In this document: piece after piece, positions 22,511-32,902 of the stretch | How the letters are laid out: every line of letters starts with the position of its first letter | Numbering within the stretch: position 1 is the stretch's first letter | DNA from: Hankyongella ginsenosidimutans | GTDB lineage: Bacteria; Pseudomonadota; Alphaproteobacteria; Sphingomonadales; Sphingomonadaceae | Direction: 5' to 3' | Assembly: GCF_005144965.1 (NCBI RefSeq) | Contig: NZ_CP039704.1 | Coordinates: forward strand, 62,001-126,000 | Length of the DNA stretch: 64,000 bases | Made by a program: the position numbers and the translations under genes | Notes under the pieces: generated by a model | Databases searched by the model: none | What the model was told of the DNA's origin: nothing | What the model saw: only the letters and a program-made list of their open reading frames with translations

Positions 22511-23926
22511 ATGATCCAGCTTTACGACACAAGCGCGCGCGCCGTGCGCCCCTTTTGCCCATCGATCCGCGCCGCATCACGCTTTACGTCTGCGGGCCTA
22601 CGGTGTGGAACCAGGCGCATATCGGCAATGCCCGCCCGCCGGTGGTGTTCGATGTGCTCGTCCGCCTGCTGCGCCAGCACTATGGCGCAGATTCCGTCGT
22701 CTATGCGCGCAACATCACCGACGTCGACGACAAGATCAACGCCGCGGCTGCGGTGCTGGACGACAGCCAGCCGATGAATGCGCGCATTGCCGCGATCACC
22801 AAGAAGTACGAGGCGATCTACCTCGACGACATGGCCGCGCTCGGCGTCGCGCCGCCGACCCTGGCACCGCACGCAACCGCACACATCGACTCCATCGTCG
22901 CCTTCATTGCCGACCTGATCGCCGGCGGCTTCGCCTATGAGGCCGAGGGTCATGTGCTGTTCGAGGTGGCGCGCTACGCCGATTACGGCGCGCTGTCCGG
23001 GCGCTCGCTGGACGACATGATCGCCGGCGCACGCGTCGAGGTCGCGCCCTACAAGCGCGCACCCGCCGACTTCGTGCTCTGGAAGCCGTCCAGCGCCGAC
23101 CAGCCGGGCTGGGAAAGCCCATGGGGCATCGGCCGCCCCGGCTGGCACATCGAGTGCTCGGCGATGATCCGGGAGGAACTGGGTGTCACCATCGATATTC
23201 ACGGCGGCGGGCAGGACCTGATCTTCCCCACCACGAGAACGAAATCGCCCAGTCGGCGTGCGCGAACCATGCGCCGCTGGCGAATTACTGGATGCACAAC
23301 GGCTTTCTCTCGATGGACCGGGAGAAGATGTCGAAGTCGCTCGGCAACGTGAAGCTGGTCGGCGATATCCTCGATCAGTTGGTCGCGCGCTACAACACCA
23401 CACGTGCCGCCGCTGGCGAGATCGTGCGGCTGGCCCTGCTCTCGGCACACTACCGCCAGCCGCTCGACTGGTCGGACGATCTGGTCGAGCGCTGCAAGGC
23501 GATCCTGACGGCTTCTATCAGACCCTGCGCGACACCGCAGGCTTGCAGGCTGCCACCCCGGACCCGGGCGTGCTTGCCGCGCTTGCTGACGATCTCAACA
23601 CACCCGAGGCGGTCAGCGCGCTGCATGGCCTGCGCAGCAGGCTCGAGGCTGCCCGCCGCGCCGGAGACGACACCACCCAGCCCCGCAGCGCCCTGCTTGC
23701 TTCGGCAGCGCTGCTGGGCCTGTTGCAGATCGATCCCGAGGCCTGGTTCACGGCCAGCGAGGGTGCCGGACTGACGCCCGAAGACATCGAGGCCCGTATC
23801 GCCGCGCGCGCCGCCGCCAAGCAGGCGCGTGACTTTGCAACCGCCGACCGCATCCGCGACGCGCTCAAGGCGCAGGGCGTCGAACTGCAGGATGGCCCCT
23901 CCGGCGTCACCTGGCGCCGGGTGTAG
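22511..23926 (+). CDS. cysS: Cysteinyl-tRNA synthetase, frameshifted
   Basis: Charges tRNA-Cys. [21 protein letters not shown] carries the zinc-binding Cys and the HIGH-type motif; WHIECSAM and HHENEIAQS provide the other zinc ligands; MSKSLGN is the KMSKS loop; a C-terminal helical domain follows. Frame changes: TTTT for TTTTT at 22553-22556, near 23233 and near 23508. About 470 residues, normal. Confidence 0.94.
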
Positions 23927-23964
23927 GGCTGGCGAAAGATGGCGAAACACCTTATGTTCGCGCC

Positions 23965-24402
23965 ATGAGCGAACAGTTGTACAACACCCGCATCCTGCGT
24001 CTGGCGGCGAGCATTCCGCACCATGAGCGGCTGGCGCGACCGCAGGCGAGCGTGACCAAGGTCAGCCCCATCTGTGGCAGCCGGGTGATCGTCGACGTTG
24101 CGGCGCGGGACGGCGTCGTGATCGATTTCGGCCAGGAAGTGAGGGCGTGTGCACTCGGGCAGGCCTCGGCCGCCATCCTCGGCGAAGGCGTGCTTGGGCG
24201 TTCGCTGGCGGAGCTCGCCGAGGCACGCGGCCAGTTGCGCGCCCTGCTTGGCGGCGCACAGATCGCACCTCAAGACCCGTTCACAGCGCTCGAGATTTTC
24301 ACGCCCGCCGTGCCGCACCGGGCGCGCCATGCCTCCATCCTGCTGGCGTGGGACGCCGTGGTCGAGGCCGTCCAGCAGGCGGCAAGCGCAGCAGCTGCTT
24401 GA
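23965..24402 (+). CDS. U-type iron-sulfur cluster assembly scaffold protein
   Basis: 145 residues resembling the NifU-N/IscU/SufU-type scaffold proteins annotated in alphaproteobacteria. Visible features are KVSPICGSRVIVDV with the first Cys and GQEVRACALGQASAAILGEGV with a Cys in the loop typical of these scaffolds. A third ligand Cys in the C-terminal part, present in canonical IscU, is not seen, so this is the variant class. Intact. It lies between cysS and the QueD-like gene. Role in cluster assembly is by family only. Confidence 0.75.
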   Translation: MSEQLYNTRILRLAASIPHHERLARPQASVTKVSPICGSRVIVDVAARDGVVIDFGQEVRACALGQASAAILGEGVLGRSLAELAEARGQLRALLGGAQIAPQDPFTALEIFTPAVPHRARHASILLAWDAVVEAVQQAASAAAA

Positions 24403-24431
24403 TTTTGCCGTGCGATGCGCTTGGAACGCGC

Positions 24432-24812
24432 ATGCCGTTCGAGATCACCAAATCCTTCAGCTTCGACGCTGCGCATCAGCTCGGGGCCAATGTCGCCCCG
24501 GGCCACCGCTACGCAACAGTGCATGGCCACAGCTTCGAGGCGGAGCTGGCGTTTGCCGGCACGCCAGACCCGGCGACCGGCTGGATTCGCGACTTCGACG
24601 AGATCAATGCGCTGGTCGCAACCCTGAGGGCCACGCTTGACCACAGCTACCTCAACGATGTCCCGGGGCTGGAACGCCCGACCCTTGAAAGACTGTGCCA
24701 ATGGCTATGGGAGCGGGTGAAACCGCAGATGCCCGAGCTGGTGCGGGTCAGCGTCCGGCGGGGTTCCTGCCGGGAAGGCTGCAGCTACACGGGGCCCGAT
24801 GCCCGCGCCTGA
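24432..24812 (+). CDS. 6-pyruvoyl-tetrahydropterin synthase / QueD-like protein with atypical active site
   Basis: 126 residues of the T-fold PTPS/QueD family. Zinc-binding His residues are in SFDAAHQL and VHGHSF, and a third His in LDHSYLND. In QueD the stretch before the HGH motif carries the catalytic Cys (CxxxHGH); here that position is Tyr (YATVHGH). It may therefore use a different residue or have another substrate. RecR starts inside its last codons (14-bp overlap). Start MPFEITKSF at 24432. Confidence 0.8.
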   Translation: MPFEITKSFSFDAAHQLGANVAPGHRYATVHGHSFEAELAFAGTPDPATGWIRDFDEINALVATLRATLDHSYLNDVPGLERPTLERLCQWLWERVKPQMPELVRVSVRRGSCREGCSYTGPDARA

Positions 24813-25395
24813 GCTCGATCGCCTGATCCAGACGCTCGCCCGCCTGCCGGGTCTCGGGCCGCGCTCGGCGCGGCGCGCGGTGCTGCAGATGATCGCCAAG
24901 CGCCAGACCCTCATGGAACCGTTGATCGCCGCGCTCGCCAGCGTCAGCCAGACGCTCACCGAATGCCGCATCTGCGGCAACATCGACACCGCCGATCCTT
25001 GCGCCCAGTGCGCCGACCCGCGCCGGGACGCGAGCCTGCTGTGTGTTGTCGAAGGCGTCGCCGACCTCTGGGCGCTGGACCGCAGCAGCCTGTTCGGCGG
25101 CCGCTATCATGTGCTGGGCGGCCGGCTCTCCGCACTGGACGGCGTGCGTCCGGAAGACCTGCGCATCGAGGGCCTGCTTGCCCGCGTAGCCTGCGGCGAC
25201 GTGCGGGAGGTGATCCTGGCGCTGAACGCCACGCTGGAAGGCCAGACCACCGCGCATTATCTCGCCGAGCAGCTGGCGGCCTATCCGGTCAAGGTTACCC
25301 AGTTGGCGCACGGCATGCCGGTCGGCGGTGAACTGGACTATCTGGACGAGGGCACGCTGGCGCAGGCGCTCAAGGCCCGGCGACCGCTTGCTTGA
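24799..25395 (+). CDS. recR: Recombination mediator RecR
   Basis: 198 residues, intact. Helix-hairpin-helix at the N-terminus ([18 protein letters not shown]), a Cys4 zinc finger ([16 protein letters not shown]), a Toprim domain ([18 protein letters not shown], with [19 protein letters not shown]) and a C-terminal [19 protein letters not shown]. Works with RecO to load RecA at gaps. Overlaps the end of the QueD-like gene, implying translational coupling. Confidence 0.95.
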   Translation: MPAPELDRLIQTLARLPGLGPRSARRAVLQMIAKRQTLMEPLIAALASVSQTLTECRICGNIDTADPCAQCADPRRDASLLCVVEGVADLWALDRSSLFGGRYHVLGGRLSALDGVRPEDLRIEGLLARVACGDVREVILALNATLEGQTTAHYLAEQLAAYPVKVTQLAHGMPVGGELDYLDEGTLAQALKARRPLA

Positions 25396-25450
25396 CACGC
25401 GGGCGGCGCGAGGCCACTTCAGCCCCTGATACGCAACCGACGAGACGACC

Positions 25451-25965
25451 ATGGCCATCCTGCCGATCATCGAAACCCCGGACCCGCGCCTGCGCGAAAT
25501 CTCCAAGCCGGTTGACGCCGTGGACGACGCCCTGCGCGCGCTGATGGATGACATGCTGGAGACCATGTACGATGCGCCCGGCATCGGCCTTGCCGCCATC
25601 CAGGTCGGGGTGCCCAAGCGGATCCTGGTGATCGACCTGCAGCGCGACGAGACGCGCGAACCGCATTATTTCGTCAATCCGGAGATCCTGTGGTCGTCGG
25701 ACGAGTTGTCGCTCTACAACGAAGGCTGCCTTTCGGTCCCCGAACAATATGCCGAGGTCGAGCGTCCGGCACGCATTCGGGTGCGCTATCTGGGCTATGA
25801 CGGCGCGCCCGCGAGGAGGAGCTCGACGGCCTGATGGCGACCTGCCTGCAGCACGAGATGGACCATCTGGAAGGCGTGCTGTTCATCGACCATCTGTCGC
25901 GCCTCAAACGCCAGATGCTGCTGCGCAAGCTGGACAAGCAGCGCCGCCACGGCAAGGTCGCCTGA
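25451..25965 (+). CDS. def: Peptide deformylase, frameshifted
   Basis: Removes the formyl group from new proteins. The three family motifs are [26 protein letters not shown] (Cys ligand) and [12 protein letters not shown] (HExxH). One C is missing at 25808-25810 (CCC for CCCC), which shifts the frame before the third motif. About 171 residues. fmt follows after six bases. Confidence 0.94.
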
Positions 25966-25971
25966 GCGCGC

Positions 25972-26876
25972 ATGCGGCTGGTGTTCATGGGCACGCCGGC
26001 CTTTGCGGCGCGCGCACTGCAAGCCCTGGTGGATGCCGGCCACGACATCTGCGCCGTCTACAGCCAGCCGCCGCGCCCGGCACACCGGGGCAAGAAGCTC
26101 ACCCCTCGCCCGTGCAGGCACTGGCGCAGACGCTGGACCTGCCGGTCTTCACGCCACTGAGGCTGCGCGACGCCGAACGCCAGGCAGAATTCGCTGCACA
26201 CCGGGCCGATGTCGCGGTGGTTGCTGCCTATGGCCTGATCCTGCCGCAACCGGTGCTGGATGCGCCCCGCTACGGCTGCCTGAATATCCATGCCTCGCTG
26301 CTGCCGCGCTGGCGCGGCGCCGCCCCGATCCAGCGGGCAATCGAGGCCGGCGACACAGAGACCGGCATCTGCATCATGCAGATGGAGGCAGGGCTCGACA
26401 CCGGCCCGGTGCTGCTGCGCCGCCCCTGCCCCATCGCGCCCGACGAGACCGCCGCAACCCTGCACGACCGGCTGGCAGCGCTTGGCGCAGAGGCGATCGT
26501 CGATGCGCTTGCGCATCTGCGCACGCTTACGCCGCAGCCGCAGGATGAAAGCCGCGCGACCTACGCCGCCAAGATCGACAAGGCGGAAGCAAAGCTGGAC
26601 TGGTCCCAGCCGGCGCCCTCCTCGAGCGGCGGGTGCGCGCCTTCTGCCCGGCCCCGGTGCCTATTTCCTGCTGGGGATGAGCGTATCCGCGTGCTGGCGG
26701 CCGAAGTCATGGACGCTGACGGCACGCCGGGCACGGTGCTGGACACCAGCCTGACCATCGCCTGCGGCGCGCAGGCGCTCCGGCCGACCCTGGTGCAGCG
26801 CGCCGGCAAGGCGGCGATGCCGACGACCGAGATGCTGCGCGGGCTGCCCGTGGCCGCCGGCCTCAGGCTTGAGTGA
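25972..26876 (+). CDS. fmt: Methionyl-tRNA formyltransferase, frameshifted
   Basis: Formylates initiator Met-tRNA. N-terminal formyltransferase fold starting [20 protein letters not shown], with catalytic Asn-His region [25 protein letters not shown] and the DTGPVLLR segment, then the C-terminal tRNA-binding domain. Frame changes at the C run 26102-26105 and near 26620 and 26670. About 302 residues. Its stop overlaps the truA start. Confidence 0.94.
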
Positions 26877-27631
26877 TGCCCCGGTTCCGGCTGACCCTCG
26901 AATATGACGGCCGACCGTTCATGGGCTGGCAGATGCAGGACCATGGGCCAAGCGTGCAGGGAGCGATCGAGGCGGCGATCCAGCGCATCACCGGGCTGAA
27001 CGCCAGCGTGATCGGCGCGGGCCGCACCGACTCCGGCGTTCATGCGCGCGGCCAGGTCGCGCATGTCGATCTGGACACGCCTTTGACGCCGTTCCGCCTG
27101 GGCGAGGCGCTGAACTATCATCTGCGCACCGACGAGGCGACGCCGGGCGCTGTCGCGGTGCTGGACTGCACTCTGGCAGACGAGGCGTTCCACGCGCGCT
27201 TCTCCGCCATATACCGCACCTACCAATACCGGATCGTCAACCGGCGGGCACCGCTCACCCATGCGCGCGGCCTGGCCTGGCATGTGATCCAGCCGCTCGA
27301 TGCCGCTGCCATGCATGCCGCCGCCCAGAGCCTGGTCGGCCAGCATGACTTCACGACCTTCCGGTCCGTGCACTGCCAGTCGCGCTCGCCGGTCAAGACG
27401 CTCGGCGAAATCCGGGTGACGCAGGAGGGCGAGGCCATCCTGGTCGATGTCGGCGCGCGCTCCTTCCTGCACCATCAGGTGCGATCGATGGTCGGCTGCC
27501 TGAAGCTGGTCGGCGACGGCTCCTGGACGGCGGACGACCTGCAGGCGGCGCTGGCAGCGCGCGACCGCGCCGCCCTCGGCCTCAACGCCCCGCCTGATGG
27601 CCTGTATTTCATGCGCGTGGACTACGCTTAG
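26876..27631 (+). CDS. truA: tRNA pseudouridine synthase A
   Basis: Makes pseudouridine at positions 38-40 of tRNA. Opens [17 protein letters not shown]; catalytic Asp in [19 protein letters not shown]; later [15 protein letters not shown]. 251 residues, intact. ATG at 26876 overlaps the fmt stop (TGATG); an in-frame GTG at 26873 is also possible. The TAG stop at 27629-27631 is the left end of element D. Confidence 0.95.
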   Translation: MPRFRLTLEYDGRPFMGWQMQDHGPSVQGAIEAAIQRITGLNASVIGAGRTDSGVHARGQVAHVDLDTPLTPFRLGEALNYHLRTDEATPGAVAVLDCTLADEAFHARFSAIYRTYQYRIVNRRAPLTHARGLAWHVIQPLDAAAMHAAAQSLVGQHDFTTFRSVHCQSRSPVKTLGEIRVTQEGEAILVDVGARSFLHHQVRSMVGCLKLVGDGSWTADDLQAALAARDRAALGLNAPPDGLYFMRVDYA

Positions 27632-27731
27632 AGCGGTTTTCGATCTGATAGAATCAGATCGCCGCACTATACTTTTGTTTTACCGCGATTTTTAACCATC
27701 GGATGACTCCATCCGATTGGAAATCGCTCTA
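27629..27731. repeat. Intergenic element D (TAGAGCG termini)
   Basis: Left end TAGAGCGGTTTTCGATCTGA, right end ATTGGAAATCGCTCTA: the outer bases are inverted (TAGAGCG and CGCTCTA, then TTTTC against GGAAA). It contains two smaller palindromes, GATCTGATAGAATCAGATC and ATCGGATGACTCCATCCGAT. No coding capacity. It provides the truA stop. Confidence 0.7.
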
Positions 27732-27799
27732 ATCTCTTGCTCCATCGCGCCTCCCGTCCCTCCGGTGAGGAGATGGGTCACTGCAATGTCATCGCGCTC

Positions 27800-27990
27800 T
27801 AACAGGCTGCTGAAAAGTGATTTCCTGCACTCCAAACGCATTGCCGTCACCCCGGCCCCTGACGGGGATAAACTCCGGCCGGGGTCCATGGCCAACACCT
27901 TATATTCGTTGTATATATGCCCCATGGATTCCGGCCTTCGCCGGAATGACGAAATGGAGCTGTATAATTCCACTTTTCAACAGGCTGCTA
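27800..27990. repeat. Intergenic element E (19-bp terminal inverted repeats)
   Basis: Left end TAACAGGCTGCTGAAAAGT; the right end reads, inverted, TAGCAGCCTGTTGAAAAGT, a 16/19 match. Inside is a dispersed palindrome with CCGGCC/GGCCGG arms and CCATGGATTCCGGCCTTCGC. On the minus strand its right end supplies the TAG stop of radC. A lone E terminus sits at the end of ybjQ. Confidence 0.75.
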
Positions 27991-28670
27991 AATCAGCCCC
28001 AAGGTCTTGAAGCTGGCATGGCCGGTGCTGCCGATCACCAGATGATCGTGGACGCGCACGCCAAGCCGCTTACCGGCTTCGATGATCTCCTGCGTGATGG
28101 CGATATCGTCCTTTGATGGGCTCGGGTCGCCGGACGGATGATTGTGCACCAGAATGATCGCGGTCGAGCCGAGGTCGAGCGCGCGCTTCAGGACCTCGCG
28201 CACATAGACCGGCGCGTGGTTGACCGTCCCTTCCGCCATCACCTCGTCGCGGATCAGGATATTCTTGTTGTTGAGAAACAGCACCCGGAACTGCTCGATC
28301 AGGCTGTGGGCCATGCTGGCGTGGCAGTAACTCAGCAGCGCCTGCCAGTTGGAGAGCACCGGCCGGTCCATCACCGCCTCCCGCTGCAGGCGCAGCGCCG
28401 CCGCCTGCGTGAACTTGAGCGCGCCGATCGCCGTCGCCGACAGCCCGCCGAAGTTCTGCAAGGCGGCGGCCTCGGCAGAGATCACCCGCGCAAACGACCC
28501 GAATTCGCGCAGCAGCGCCTTGGCCAGCGGCTTGGTGTCGCGCCGGGGAATGGCAAGCGCCAGCATATATTCGAGCAGCTCGTGGTCGTGAAAGGCATCC
28601 CCGCCGCCGGCGAACAGCCGTTCGCGCAGGCGCTCGCGGTGCCCGCGCCGTCGTGCTCGTCAGAGGGCAT
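27988..28670 (-). CDS. radC: RadC / MPN(+) domain DNA repair family protein, frameshifted at the N-terminus
   Basis: RadC-family protein with a JAB1/MPN metalloprotease-like core: EVLKRALDLGSTAIILVHNHPSGDPSPSKDDI (HxHPSGxxxPSxxD) and the N-terminal helix-hairpin-helix (FGGLSATAIGALKF). The in-frame ATG at 28566 would lose the HDHELLEYMLALAIPRRDTK part of the family; a one-base correction near 28625 joins it to ATG 28670, which overlaps the map stop. About 227 residues. Despite its name the role in repair is unproven. Confidence 0.88.
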
Positions 28671-29481
28671 AGGGCGGCGCATGCAGCCCGGCCGGCGACA
28701 GCGTGAAAATCTCGCAGCCGTCTTCGGTGATGCCGACGCTGTGCTCGAACTGGGCGGAAAGCGAACGATCGCGGGTGACGGCGGTCCAGCCGTCGTCCAG
28801 CACCTTCACCTCGTAGCGCCCGGCGTTGATCATCGGCTCGATGGTGAAGAACATGCCCGGCTTGAGCACGATGCCCGTGCCCGACCGGCCAAAGTGCACG
28901 ACGTTTGGCGCTTCGTGGAAAATGCGCCCCAATCCGTGGCCACAGAAATCGCGCACGACCGAATAGCGGTGGCTTTCCGCAAACGACTGGATCGCATGGC
29001 CGATATCACCAAGCCTGGCACCGGGCTTCGCCACCGCGATGCCACGCATCATCGCCTCGTATGTCACCTCGACCAGCTTCTTCGCCTTGATCGGCACGCT
29101 GCCGACCAGGAACATGCGGCTGGTGTCGCCGTGCCAGCCGTCCAGCACCACGGTCACATCGATGTTGAGGATGTCGCCATCCTTCAGGCGCTTGGAGCCC
29201 GGAATGCCATGGCAGACCACGTGATTGACCGAGGTGCAGATCGATTTGGGAAAGCCGCGGTAGTTCAGCGGCGCCGGCACGCCGCCCCGCGCGACGATGA
29301 AATCGAACGCGAGCCGGTCCAGTGCTTCGGTCGTCACATCCGGCGCGACGTGCGCTGCGAGCATGTCCAGGCACTCGGCCGCCAGCCGCCCGGCCGCGCG
29401 CATGCTGACGAAATCCTCAAGAGCATGCAGCCGCACCGTGCCGGCATCCAGATCTTCCTCAAGCATATCCGCGTCGGTCAT
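28660..29481 (-). CDS. map: Methionine aminopeptidase type I
   Basis: Removes the initiator Met. 273 residues, intact. Metal ligands and motifs: SVNHVVCHGIPGSKRLKDGDILNIDVTVVLDGWHGDTSRMF (two Asp), GHGLGRIFHEAPNVVHFG (His), MFFTIEPMI (Glu) and SAQFEHSVGITEDG (Glu). radC starts inside its last codons. Confidence 0.96.
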   Translation of the reverse strand: MTDADMLEEDLDAGTVRLHALEDFVSMRAAGRLAAECLDMLAAHVAPDVTTEALDRLAFDFIVARGGVPAPLNYRGFPKSICTSVNHVVCHGIPGSKRLKDGDILNIDVTVVLDGWHGDTSRMFLVGSVPIKAKKLVEVTYEAMMRGIAVAKPGARLGDIGHAIQSFAESHRYSVVRDFCGHGLGRIFHEAPNVVHFGRSGTGIVLKPGMFFTIEPMINAGRYEVKVLDDGWTAVTRDRSLSAQFEHSVGITEDGCEIFTLSPAGLHAPPYAL

Positions 29482-29492
29482 GGCTCTATCCT

Positions 29493-30193
29493 TTACGGTT
29501 CCACTATGGGCAGCGGGCCGGCCAATTCAACCCGCGTCGTGGTTAATGCGCAGTGAAAGGCCATGAACTCGACACCGGCCTGCCTCGCGGTCACCGCTGC
29601 AGCGGCGTAGGCGGGGTCCAGGTCGGCGGCGAGGGTCACCCCGGCACAGTCTGCGCGCTGCACGACATAGCACATGACGGCGCGCGCACCGGCCGCTGCC
29701 TGCCGGGCAAGCGCCGCCAGATGCTTGGCCCCGCGTGCGGTGACGCTGTCCGGAAACGCCGCCAGGTCGCCGCGACGCCAGTGCACGTTTTTCACCTCGA
29801 CGTAGCATGGCCGGGGATCGTCCGGATGGCCGCCGAGCAGCAGATCGATGCGGGAATTGGCATCATAGCGCACTTCCGGGCGCACGTCCGCATAGCCGCT
29901 GAGCGGCTGCAGGCGGCCAAGCGCTTCGGCAACCAGCGTGTTCGGCAGGCTGGTATCGATGCCCACCAAGTGCCCGTCGACAGCCTCCAGCACCCAGCGA
30001 TACGGCAACTTGGCCGCCGGGTTGCGCGCCGGCTCCAGCCACACGGCGGCCCCGGTTGCGCCAGCCCCAGCATCGCCCCGGGGTTGGGGCAGTGCACGGT
30101 CACGGTGCGCCCGTCCGCGAGTTCGACATCGGCGAGGAACCGCTTGTAACGCCTGATCAACTTTGCCGCGATCAGCGGCTTTGCGAAGTCCAT
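29493..30193 (-). CDS. sfsA: SfsA family protein (sugar fermentation stimulation), frameshifted
   Basis: About 232 residues. Opens with a nucleic-acid-binding OB-like part ([31 protein letters not shown]) followed by a nuclease-like fold with the family's YVEVKNVHW (E-x-K) and [20 protein letters not shown]. One frame change near 30060. Proposed as a DNA-binding regulator or nuclease; function not settled. Immediately upstream of map, and divergent from the cinA-like gene. Confidence 0.9.
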
Positions 30194-30254
30194 GGATTGC
30201 CAAATCCCCTGCCATGTCGCAGATAAGCGCGATTAAGCACGCGAGGTACAGCAC

Positions 30255-31019
30255 ATGGAACAGCCGGCGCACAAGAAGCGGATTTACACGGCGGCGCTGG
30301 TCATCATCGGCGACGAAATTCTCTCCGGCCGGACGCAGGACGCCAACCTCGCCTATCTGGCCAAATGGCTGAACGTACAGGGCATACGGTTGAAGGAGGC
30401 CCGGGTGGTCGCGGACGAGCAGCCGGCGATCGTCGAGGCGGTCAACGCCTGCCGCGCCCGGCACGACTATGTGTTCACCACTGGCGGCATCGGCCCGACA
30501 CACGACGACATCACGGTCGACGCCATCGCGGCCGCGTTTCAGGTGCCCGTCGTCCTCCACCCGCGCGCGGAGGCGATGCTGCGCGCGCACTATGCCGAGC
30601 GCATCACCGAGGCGCGCCTGCGCATGGCTCGCGTGCCCCAAGGCGCGGACATCATCGAGAACAAGGGTAGTGCTGCGCCGGGCGTTCGCGTCGGCAATGT
30701 GTTCATCCTTGCCGGCATCCCGACCGTGATGCGTGCCATGCTCGACTCGCTGGACGGCGCGCTGGAGGGCGGCGACCCCGTCCTCTCCCGCACGGTCGGC
30801 GCGCATGTCGCGGAAAGCGAGGTCGCAGAGCTGCTGCGTACGGTCGAAGCGGACATCGAGGGCGTTCAGGTCGGCAGCTATCCGTTCTGGCGGCAGGGCA
30901 AAATCGGGGCGAACTTCGTCGTGCGCTCAACCGACGTCGAGCGCGTCAATGCGGCATGCGGCGCTATTCTGGACGGCCTGCGCGCCCTGGGCGTGGACCC
31001 TGTCGACGGCGAACTCTAA
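30255..31019 (+). CDS. CinA N-terminal-type (MoCF) molybdopterin-binding-fold protein
   Basis: 254 residues, intact. YTAALVIIGDEILSGRTQDANLAYLAKWL and VFTTGGIGPTHDDITVDAIAAAF are the signatures of the COG1058/CinA N-terminal domain. The C-terminal nicotinamide-nucleotide amidase domain of full CinA is absent. Relatives act as pyrophosphatases on ADP-ribose or NADH-type nucleotides. Start MEQPAHKK, preceded by GAGG. Confidence 0.88.
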   Translation: MEQPAHKKRIYTAALVIIGDEILSGRTQDANLAYLAKWLNVQGIRLKEARVVADEQPAIVEAVNACRARHDYVFTTGGIGPTHDDITVDAIAAAFQVPVVLHPRAEAMLRAHYAERITEARLRMARVPQGADIIENKGSAAPGVRVGNVFILAGIPTVMRAMLDSLDGALEGGDPVLSRTVGAHVAESEVAELLRTVEADIEGVQVGSYPFWRQGKIGANFVVRSTDVERVNAACGAILDGLRALGVDPVDGEL

Positions 31020-31655
31020 CAATTTGTGCTGCCTTGATTTCTTTATCAGCAGCTAAGTCCGTTCGATAGGGAGTTGCACTGATCAACGGGCCAAGCAAGG
31101 CCTGCCCGCGCCGCCCCAGCACGAGAACCCAGAAGCGCCCGGTCTCTGGGTTGCAGGCGTAGCCGAAACCGGCATCGTCCACGTCCGGCAGCAGAATATT
31201 GTGCTGGTGCGCCGGGCTGTTGAGCCAGGCGGTCGCTGCATGCGTTGCAGACTTCTGCTGCCAGGCGAGGTTCTCGGCGCGCGGCTGACCACTATATTGT
31301 GCGCCGATCGCGCGCTCGACGAAGGTGCCGCCCTTATCGTCGACATGGGTAAGCTGGCCCTGGAGCGCCATCTCCCGTGCCTGCTGGTTCGCCGCTTCAG
31401 TCAGCGCCGGATCTTCGCTCAGCGCGCCCATGCCGTGGGCGGCGCGTTCGCGGTTGAAAACATCGAGCGCAGGGCCGATGGCGGTCGCGTCAAAAGGGTC
31501 AGTTCACAGCGGGTCGGGGCCGAAACGGCGACCGGCGCTCCGCTCCCGCCCGCCAGCGCCGGAAGCGAGATCAAAGATAAATAGACGCTGAATAGCGTAT
31601 TTACATAGTTAATTTTCAACAATCGGCTGCTTCCGGCACAGATACAACAAAGCAT
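30964..31655 (-). CDS. Secreted CAP (SCP/PR1) domain protein, frameshifted
   Basis: The N-terminal piece has a hydrophobic leader (NTLFSVYLSLISLPALAGG). A frame change near 31485 joins it to a CAP domain (DVFNRERAAHGMGALSEDPALTEAANQQAREMA, LTHVDDKGGTF, GQPRAENLAW, WLNSPAHQHNILLPDVDDAGFGYA). The open frame then runs 56 bases into the 3' end of the convergent cinA-like gene; the family usually ends soon after FWVLVLG, so a further deletion near 31080 may hide the true stop. Function of bacterial CAP proteins is largely unknown. Confidence 0.8.
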
Positions 31656-31719
31656 ACTGCGCGATTGTTAAATCGGCTCTAAAAGACTGACAAACCTGAC
31701 GCGTGAGCCGGCTGTAAAA

Positions 31720-32463
31720 TCAGCCGAGTTTTTCCAGAATTTCGTCCGGTACCTCGAAGTTACCGGTCACGGTCTGGACATCGTCATGATCTTCCAGCCC
31801 GTCGATCAGCTTCATCAGCTGTGGTGCATCGTCTTCGGTGACGGTGACGGTGATGTTTGGTTTCCAGGCGAGCTTGGCGCTCTCCGGCTCGCCGAGCTTG
31901 GCTTCCAGCGCCTTGGCGACTTCGTGCAGCGCCTCGATGCTGGTGTAGATTTCGTGGACCTCGTCGCCGAGCGCCACATCGTCCGCACCGGCATCAAGCG
32001 CCGCCTCGAACACGGTGTCCGGGGCGCCGGCCTTGGCGCTGTAGACGATCAGGCCGACCCGGTCGAACTGGTGGGCGACCGAACCGCTGGTGCCCATGTT
32101 GCCGCCGTACTTCGAGAACAGCGAGCGCACATCGGACGCCGTGCGGTTGCGGTTGTCGGTCAATGCATCGACGATGATGGCGACGCCGCCGGGGCCAAAG
32201 CCTTCGTAGCGCATTTCCTCGTAATTCTCGGTGTCGGGGCCGGAGGCTTTCTTCATCGCCCGTTCGATGTTGTCCTTGGGCATCTGGGCGGCGCGAGCGG
32301 CGGCGATGGCCGCGCGCAGACGCGGGTTGTGCGCGGCGTCCGGCAGTCCGGTCTTGGCGGCGACGGTGATTTCGCGCGCCAGCTTCGTGAACATGCGCGC
32401 GCGCTTGGCGTCCTGCGCGCCCTTGCGGTGCATGATGTTCTTGAACTGGGAATGCCCGGCCAT
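31720..32463 (-). CDS. yebC: YebC/PmpR family protein
   Basis: 247 residues, intact. [32 protein letters not shown] is the invariant opening; [24 protein letters not shown] and [20 protein letters not shown] follow. Known as a DNA-binding regulator; relatives also help ribosomes through difficult motifs. Start at 32463 is fixed by the [10 protein letters not shown] homology. Confidence 0.95.
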   Translation of the reverse strand: MAGHSQFKNIMHRKGAQDAKRARMFTKLAREITVAAKTGLPDAAHNPRLRAAIAAARAAQMPKDNIERAMKKASGPDTENYEEMRYEGFGPGGVAIIVDALTDNRNRTASDVRSLFSKYGGNMGTSGSVAHQFDRVGLIVYSAKAGAPDTVFEAALDAGADDVALGDEVHEIYTSIEALHEVAKALEAKLGEPESAKLAWKPNITVTVTEDDAPQLMKLIDGLEDHDDVQTVTGNFEVPDEILEKLG

Positions 32464-32550
32464 TCTATCCTCTTGCCAACATGATAGGGTGTCTGGCCAT
32501 AGCAAGCCGCGCGCGCCGTCAAACGCTCGCTTTTCCGAGGCCGGTCTTCG

Positions 32551-32571
32551 AAAAGTCTCAGCAGGCTGCTA
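32551..32571. repeat. Solo terminus of element E
   Basis: On the minus strand this reads TAGCAGCCTGCTGAGACTTT, matching the ends of element E (TAGCAGCCTGTTGAAAAGT). Its first three bases are the ybjQ stop codon. No partner inverted repeat is seen nearby. Confidence 0.5.
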
Positions 32572-32888
32572 GCCCAGCCGGACCGCCGTGCCGGTGACCG
32601 TCACCATCAGCATGGAGCCATTCTGCCCGACCGTCTCGTAGTCGAGGTCGACGCCGATCACCGCGTCAGCGCCGAGCGCCCGCGCTTCCTCGGTCATCTC
32701 GCGCAGGGCCGTCTGGCGTGCCTCCCGCAGGGTCGACTCGTAGGAACCGGACCGGCCGCCGACGATGTCGCGGATCGAGGCGAACAGATCCTGAACAGGT
32801 TGGCACCGATGATCACCTCCCCGGTCACGACGCCGAGATAATCCCGCACCGTGCGGTCCTGCAGGCTGGATGTGGTCGAAATCAGCAT
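32569..32888 (-). CDS. YbjQ family protein, frameshifted
   Basis: About 106 residues. [32 protein letters not shown], then after one frame change near 32797 [25 protein letters not shown] and [16 protein letters not shown], which are characteristic of the YbjQ/UPF0145 putative heavy-metal-binding fold. Starts 14 bases after coxM in the same direction, so likely the last gene of that operon. Confidence 0.9.
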
Positions 32889-32902
32889 GGGCTCCCCTTC
32901 CT

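Noticed and set aside
28138..29556. 472-residue open frame on the plus strand
   Set aside because: Antisense to radC and map, both well supported; no protein-like motifs.
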